Below, one piece after another: positions 24,253 through 24,395 of a stretch of 24,395 nt of DNA. The DNA is from JBEIHX01 sp040381075 (GTDB lineage Bacteria > Pseudomonadota > Alphaproteobacteria > Caulobacterales > Aquidulcibacteraceae). How positions within the stretch are numbered: position 1 is the first letter of the stretch; every line of letters starts with the position of its first letter. The translations under genes and the position numbers were made by a program. The notes beneath the pieces were generated by a model. That model saw only the letters and a list, made by a program, of their open reading frames with translations. It did not search any database and was not told the DNA's origin. The stretch lies in assembly GCA_040381075.1 (NCBI GenBank), contig JBEIHX010000044.1, positions 1 through 24,395 on the forward strand, read 5' to 3'.

Positions 24253-24395
24253 TCAAGCTGCGTGTTCGGCCAGCCCGGCCATGGGGCCGCCGCCGCCTGC
24301 TTCCTTGTCGAGCGCGGCGGCGGCCCCATGGCCTTTGCGCTCCGTCTCGGGCCGCTCCGGGTTGAGCCAGACAGAGCCGACGGGGCTCCAATTGC
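24253..24395 (-). CDS. 3' end of an unidentified island gene
   Basis: An open minus-strand frame enters from the right edge and ends with TGA at 24253-24255, giving 46 visible residues: NWSPVGSVWLNPERPETE, then a Gly/Ala-rich tail. Third codon positions are strongly G/C, supporting coding. The tail contains both arms of a perfect 20-bp inverted repeat. The family is not recognised. The W-x-P-V/I-G pattern is loosely reminiscent of small proteins in alphaproteobacterial integrative elements, but this is weak. It ends 79 bases before gene A's start, on the same strand. Confidence 0.45.
   Translation of the reverse strand, partial: NWSPVGSVWLNPERPETERKGHGAAAALDKEAGGGGPMAGLAEHAA
24277..24333. 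repeat. Perfect 20-bp inverted repeat, 17-base loop
   Basis: The 20 bases at 24277-24296 (starting GGCCATGGGG, ending in CCG repeats) are the exact complement of 24314-24333, with a 17-base loop. The RNA hairpin would be very stable. It lies inside the last codons of the right-edge gene and about 105 bases before gene A, so it may attenuate or end transcription into the A-B-C operon. No T run follows. Confidence 0.9.

Larger units (their letters stand above)
17109..24395. mobile_element. guaA-associated integrative, probably mobilizable genomic island (left part)
   Basis: Directly after the guaA stop the sequence turns AT-rich and is followed by a tyrosine integrase, an AlpA-like regulator, a small membrane protein, a relaxase, a TraF-type protease and cargo genes. 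The guaA 3' end is a known integration site for islands with this kind of integrase. All genes but int read towards guaA. No coupling protein, type IV secretion genes or replication initiator is seen, so the element would need a helper, unless those genes lie beyond the right edge. The right attachment site is not in the window: I find no second copy of the guaA end. The left limit is approximate. Confidence 0.85.

Noticed and set aside
24170..24391. A 73-codon minus frame at the right edge.
   Set aside because: It is Arg-rich and shifted relative to the frame with strong third-position GC bias that runs in from the right edge.

Overview
The window looks like the chromosome of a high-GC alphaproteobacterium. 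Supporting signs are a bactofilin gene next to an M23 peptidase, an rplY-pth-ychF block, and a guaB / RsmB-type methyltransferase / guaA block. This matches a Caulobacterales, Hyphomonadales or Sphingomonadales type of genome; nothing here fixes the genus. Two parts are visible: a core part (1 to about 17,110) and an integrated element that starts at the 3' end of guaA and runs off the right edge.

Core part. Reading left to right: the 3' end of an unknown gene (+). Then a minus-strand pair, a membrane-anchored M23 peptidase and a bactofilin, likely acting together on cell shape or envelope growth. Next a minus-strand one-cysteine PrxQ/Bcp peroxiredoxin, and divergent from it a 1210-residue AsmA/DUF3971-type envelope protein. 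The minus-strand translation block follows (rplY, pth, ychF). On the plus strand come fhs (formate to 10-formyl-THF), guaB, an RsmB-family rRNA methyltransferase and guaA. fhs supplies one-carbon units for purine synthesis, and guaB and guaA carry IMP to GMP, so this stretch has a purine theme. A 13-bp tandem array ends at the fhs ribosome binding site.

Island (about 17,109 to beyond 24,395). The guaA 3' end is a known landing site for genomic islands. Just after the guaA stop there is a hairpin, an AT-rich patch and five copies of TGACGGT-type repeats, followed by a P4-type tyrosine integrase. Facing the integrase are minus-strand genes for an AlpA-like regulator, a small membrane protein, a short VirD2/TraI-like relaxase and a TraF-type S26 protease, so the element is probably mobilizable. 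Further in, at lower GC, lies a tight three-gene minus-strand operon: (A) a winged-helix-type protein, (B) an unknown protein with an R-x4-H motif like HEPN RNases, and (C) an HExxH metallopeptidase resembling the Lit/peptidase U49 phage-exclusion family. This trio is the best candidate for an undescribed defence system. The right edge cuts a further minus-strand gene whose tail contains a perfect 20-bp inverted repeat.

The island carries three distinct short-repeat families: TGACGGT before int, GGGAAA iterons before alpA, and GCACNGTGC palindromes before the relaxase. Each sits where a recombination, excision or transfer protein would be expected to bind.
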